Part shown: positions 61,173-64,000 of the stretch, piece by piece
Position numbering within the stretch: the stretch's first letter is position 1
How the letters are laid out: each line of letters starts with the position of its first letter
Program-made: the position numbers and the translations under genes
The notes under the pieces: model-generated
Databases searched by the model: none
The model's input: only the letters and a program-made list of their open reading frames with translations
What the model was told of the DNA's origin: nothing
NCBI GenBank assembly: GCA_900542525.1
Contig: UQNZ01000009.1
Span: 1-64,000 of the forward strand
DNA length: 64,000 nucleotides
Source of the DNA: an uncultured Eggerthella sp.
Lineage (GTDB): Bacteria; Actinomycetota; Coriobacteriia; Coriobacteriales; Eggerthellaceae
Direction: 5' to 3'

Positions 61173-61649
61173 TTAAAGGCGCGCGAACCAAGCATCGATG
61201 AGCGACTGCGTCTCTTCGCTTGCTGTGCGCGCTTCGATCGAACGCTTGCCGTCTTCGCACGTGGTGATCGAGATCCACAGCGCAGAGGCAGGAATCTCTT
61301 CGGGAAACTTCGCGGCCCACTCGATGCAGCTCACCCCATCGGCTTCAACATAGTCATAGAACGCGATATCTTCGAGCTCGAGCACATCTTCCAAGCGATA
61401 CAGATCGAAATGATAGAGCGGCAATCTGCCTTGGTCATAGATGCTCATCACGTTGAACGTGGGTGACGTGACCGCTTCGCCAACACCAAGGCCACGGGCA
61501 AGCCCTTGGGTGAAGTGCGTTTTCCCTGCGCCCAGATCGCCTTCGAGTGCGATCACGGTTCCAGGAACAACCACCTCCGAAAGAGCAGCTGCTATCCTCT
61601 GCGTCTCTTCAACATTCGAGGAAGTGATCTTGCGACCCGCTAGCTCCAC
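61173..61649 (-). CDS. tsaE: tRNA t6A biosynthesis ATPase TsaE
   Basis: 158 residues from GTG 61649, for which AAGGA (overlapping the folD stop) is well spaced; the GTG at 61655 is too close to that site. Walker A GDLGAGKTHFTQGLARGLG (about 38-56), VTSPTFNVMSIY, FDLYRLEDVLELEDIAFYDYVEADGVSCIEWAAK (including the D-x-Y-R and Glu-Trp patterns of TsaE). ATPase partner of TsaB-TsaD; here next to the fusion gene that encodes both partners. Downstream of folD by about 10 nt. Confidence 0.94.
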   Translation of the reverse strand: MELAGRKITSSNVEETQRIAAALSEVVVPGTVIALEGDLGAGKTHFTQGLARGLGVGEAVTSPTFNVMSIYDQGRLPLYHFDLYRLEDVLELEDIAFYDYVEADGVSCIEWAAKFPEEIPASALWISITTCEDGKRSIEARTASEETQSLIDAWFARL

Positions 61650-61658
61650 ACGCACTCC

Positions 61659-62513
61659 TTAGCGCGCGCTGCGCTCAGCAGAACGAACCGTATGCTCCAT
61701 GGTGCAGGAGGTAGTGACCGATCCGATTCCCCCTGGTACTGGCGTGATAGCTGCTACGATCGGCTCGACCGCCTCGAAATCGACATCGCCGCACATGTGG
61801 CCTTCGGCATCGAAGTTGATGCCCACATCGAGCACGATCTGGCCTTCCGTGAAATGCTCCGCACCAAACGCACGAGCACGCCCTGTTGCACAGATAACGA
61901 TATCCGCCTGACGCGTGATCGCGGCAAGATCGAGCGTTTTCGAATGACAGATGGTCACGCTGGCATTATGGTTCAGAAGCATCATCGAAACCGGTTTACC
62001 GATCACAAGCGAACGCCCCACCACCACAACACGCTTACCTTGAAGCGGAATATTGTAATGATCGAGCACCTTGATGCAGGCCTCCGCCGTTGCGGGCGGC
62101 AGAGCATCGGGGTCATCGACGAAGATACCACCAAGTGCCGCAACCGAAATGCCATCGACATCCTTATGAGGGGCGAGCATATTACAAAGAGCCTGTTCGT
62201 CCATATATTCAGGAAGCGGACGGAACATCAAGCAGCCATGAATGCTGGCATCTTCATTGATGTATTTGATATCTCCCGCGACCAGATCAGAATCAACATT
62301 TTCGGGGTAGTCGAACACCTGCACTGCAATATCGAGCGATTCGGCACGCTTAATGGCCATACGCTCGTAACTGAGATCATCAGGGTTCGCGCCGACGCGC
62401 ACGATGGCGAGCTTAGGAACGATGCCCTGCTGGCGCAGCAGTTCTACGCGCGGCTTAAGTTCAGCCTCCATGGCTTCGACTACGGGTTTTGAGCCGAGAA
62501 TATGCGGGATCAT
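61659..62513 (-). CDS. folD: Methylenetetrahydrofolate dehydrogenase/methenyl-THF cyclohydrolase FolD
   Basis: 284 residues, ATG overlapping the fchA stop by 4 nt (ATGA). NADP-linked interconversion of methylene- and methenyl-THF. Family features: LAIVRVGANPDDLSYERMAIKRAE (with the YxxxK catalytic Tyr/Lys), CLMFRPLPEYMDE, PHKDVDGISV, GRSLVIGKPVSMMLL (cofactor loop, usually GRSxIVGxP) and PVPGGIGSVTTSCTMEHTV. The usual Gln of LPLP is Arg-Pro-Leu-Pro here. Together with fhs and fchA it forms the methyl branch of one-carbon metabolism. Confidence 0.94.
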   Translation of the reverse strand: MIPHILGSKPVVEAMEAELKPRVELLRQQGIVPKLAIVRVGANPDDLSYERMAIKRAESLDIAVQVFDYPENVDSDLVAGDIKYINEDASIHGCLMFRPLPEYMDEQALCNMLAPHKDVDGISVAALGGIFVDDPDALPPATAEACIKVLDHYNIPLQGKRVVVVGRSLVIGKPVSMMLLNHNASVTICHSKTLDLAAITRQADIVICATGRARAFGAEHFTEGQIVLDVGINFDAEGHMCGDVDFEAVEPIVAAITPVPGGIGSVTTSCTMEHTVRSAERSAR

Positions 62514-63127
62514 CGTTCAAGCTCCTTTACCACGGTTTCGTAAGCCTGATCAGCACGTGCGGTATACGCATTGAACAGGTTGCGCATTTCTTCTTGATAC
62601 CTGCTCGCGCGATCACGATCGGTCATGGAAGCGCAGTTGATCACCACATTGAGCGATGCCCCCTGCAATGCCGCCTTAGCGAAGAGCAGGCTGGCACCGG
62701 TATCGGAAAGAGCCATGCGCGAGCCTTTTTCCGCGAGCACTTCAGCAAGCTCGATCACGCGCGCGCAGGTTTGCATAATGGAAAGCGGCACATCGCACGC
62801 AGCGATGAGCGCCGTTTGCAGTGTCTCTTCTTTTGCACGCTGTTCTTCGGGTGTTTCACGCGGCATACTATACGCCGCCGCAAGCGGAGCGAAAGCCTTC
62901 GCATCCTCTTCAACAAGCTCGATCAGGTGGTCGATAAGCGCTCCAAGCTGGTCGCAACAATCTTGAACCTCTTCCTGAACAGCAGCATAGGCCGCTTTGC
63001 CAAGCGTAAGATTGCACACCATAGAAGAGAGCGCTGCCGCAAGCGCACCGCAATAAGCGCTCGCTCCCCCACCACCTGGCGTGGGAGCTTTGCTTGCCAG
63101 TTCATCAATAAAAGTACGGTCGATCAT
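62510..63127 (-). CDS. fchA: Formimidoyl-/methenyl-tetrahydrofolate cyclodeaminase/cyclohydrolase (FchA)
   Basis: 205 residues from ATG 63127 (MIDRTFIDELASKAPTPGGG), 11 nt after the fhs stop codon; the longer frame overlaps fhs out of frame and is rejected. Signature PTPGGGGASAYCGALAAALSSMVCNLTLGKAAY, then DAKAFAPLAAAYSMPRETPEEQ (the acidic DxxAF catalytic pattern), and KAALQGASLNVVINC. Helical protein, works as a dimer. Here, between fhs and folD, it most likely acts as methenyl-THF cyclohydrolase in acetogenic-type one-carbon flow. Confidence 0.92.
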   Translation of the reverse strand: MIDRTFIDELASKAPTPGGGGASAYCGALAAALSSMVCNLTLGKAAYAAVQEEVQDCCDQLGALIDHLIELVEEDAKAFAPLAAAYSMPRETPEEQRAKEETLQTALIAACDVPLSIMQTCARVIELAEVLAEKGSRMALSDTGASLLFAKAALQGASLNVVINCASMTDRDRASRYQEEMRNLFNAYTARADQAYETVVKELER

Positions 63128-63137
63128 GAAAGCCGGC

Positions 63138-64000
63138 TTAGAACAGGCCGCTGATCTTGCCAGTCTCATCCACATCGATACGCAGCGCCGCAGGCTCTTT
63201 CGGCAAGCCTGGCATCGTGAGCACATCACCCGTGAGAGCAACCACGAAGCCCGCACCAGCGGAAACCTTCACTTGGCGCACCATGATGCGGAAATCCTTC
63301 GGAGCGCCGAGCTTCGCCGGGTCGTCAGAGAAGCTGTACTGGGTCTTCGCCATGCAAACCGGATACTCGCCGAAACCAAGACTTTCGAGCTTGGCGATCT
63401 CCTGTGCTGCTGCGGGTGTGAAGTCCACCCCATCAGCATGATAGATGCGTTTTGCGATCGCTTCGATCTTTTCAGCCAGACCCAGGTCATCGTCGTAAGC
63501 GAAGGAGAGCTTGCTCGTTTCATCGCACAGGCGCACGACCTCTTCTGCGAGTTCAAGGCCGCCTTCGCCACCCTTCGCCCATACCTGAGAAAGCGCCACG
63601 TTCACACCAAGCTCTTCACAGCTTGCACGCACAAGATCGATCTCGGCTTGAGTATCGGTCGGGAATTCATTGATGGCCACCACACAGGGAAGACCATAGA
63701 CGTTGCGGATGTTGTCCACATGCTGCAGCAAGTTCGGCAAGCCAGCCTTCAGCGCCTCGAGGTTCTCTTCGTTCAAATCCGCCTTGGCCACGCCCCCATG
63801 ATTCTTGAGTGCGCGCACCGTTGCCACCACAACGACCGCATCAGGTTCAAGACCCGCCAAACGGCACTTGATATCGAGGAATTTCTCTGCACCAAGATCG
63901 GCGCCGAAGCCCGCTTCGGTCACGCAATAATCGCCGAGTGCGAGCGCCATACGCGTTGCCATGATGGAATTGCAGCCGTGTGCGATATTAGCGAAGGGAC
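63138..64000 (-). CDS. fhs: Formate-tetrahydrofolate ligase (C-terminal part; N-terminus beyond window)
   Basis: The frame is open from the window's right edge to the stop at 63138 (about 287 codons). It begins inside the conserved [20 protein letters not shown], followed by [23 protein letters not shown] and [23 protein letters not shown], and a C-terminal [38 protein letters not shown] block ([13 protein letters not shown]). All are typical of the ATP-dependent ligase that makes 10-formyl-THF. An ATG at 63962 is only internal. First gene of fhs-fchA-folD on the minus strand; the full protein is normally about 555 residues. Confidence 0.96.
   Translation of the reverse strand, partial: PFANIAHGCNSIMATRMALALGDYCVTEAGFGADLGAEKFLDIKCRLAGLEPDAVVVVATVRALKNHGGVAKADLNEENLEALKAGLPNLLQHVDNIRNVYGLPCVVAINEFPTDTQAEIDLVRASCEELGVNVALSQVWAKGGEGGLELAEEVVRLCDETSKLSFAYDDDLGLAEKIEAIAKRIYHADGVDFTPAAAQEIAKLESLGFGEYPVCMAKTQYSFSDDPAKLGAPKDFRIMVRQVKVSAGAGFVVALTGDVLTMPGLPKEPAALRIDVDETGKISGLF

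Overview
The window (about 55% GC by eye, dense genes, many TAATG/ATGA start-stop overlaps) looks like chromosome of an anaerobic Gram-positive actinobacterium of the class Coriobacteriia, probably Eggerthellales. The grounds are the gene set: a complete [FeFe]-hydrogenase locus, a tetrahydrofolate one-carbon branch (fhs, fchA, folD), HypA/HypB, menaquinone methylation, a class B sortase with VaFE-type surface proteins, and a TsaB-RimI-TsaD fusion. The genus assignment is inference; no rRNA or tRNA gene is present to anchor it.

Layout. 1-4137: partial membrane protein, M16C metalloprotease, then a 400-bp block of palindromic repeats. 4136-11808: hydrogenase locus with maturases HydF, HydG and HydE, catalytic HydA and a NuoF/GltD-like flavoprotein that overlaps hydA and probably feeds it electrons. 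11836-15567: thiamine thiazole operon thiS-thiF-thiG-thiH-thiE behind a leader that looks like an attenuator. 15564-23096: TatD nuclease, TcdA, a release-factor-like protein, Tyr phosphatase plus CPA2 antiporter, ClC channel, flavodoxin-fold oxidoreductase. 23097-23522: second repeat block. 23523-30796: CmpB-type membrane protein, a two-gene radical-SAM/DUF4130 DNA-repair pair behind a LexA-like box, serC, a UbiB-like kinase and a small phasin-like protein. 31071-33762: two short-chain dehydrogenases and an aldo/keto reductase. 33982-36022: lipoprotein and glutamate-cysteine ligase. 36169-43370: surface operon with two large cell-wall proteins carrying F-x-K-T-G sorting motifs and a class B sortase. 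43404-52897: RNA methyltransferases, tyrS, a VapBC pair, groESL with CIRCE, a Fic protein, nadE. 53026-55915: tatA-tatC-hypA-hypB operon. 56043-61649: an amidohydrolase-fold protein lacking all metal ligands, menG, tsaB-rimI-tsaD fusion, tsaE. 61659-64000: folD, fchA, fhs (partial).

The most unusual content is non-coding. (i) A roughly 160-nt module present twice (3743-3906 and 23115-23276) folds in both copies into the same multi-helix rod with compensatory base changes, so it is a candidate structured RNA or hairpin mobile element. (ii) A 156-bp MITE-like palindromic element occurs three times, twice joined to that module. (iii) A 33-bp palindrome with an invariant core occurs six times, five of them touching the stop codon of a minus-strand gene. 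Protein-level points of interest are the metal-less amidohydrolase, the sortase cluster with non-LPXTG signals, the LexA-like box on the radical-SAM pair, and short tandem repeats that straddle the stop codons of hydE and the tsaD fusion.
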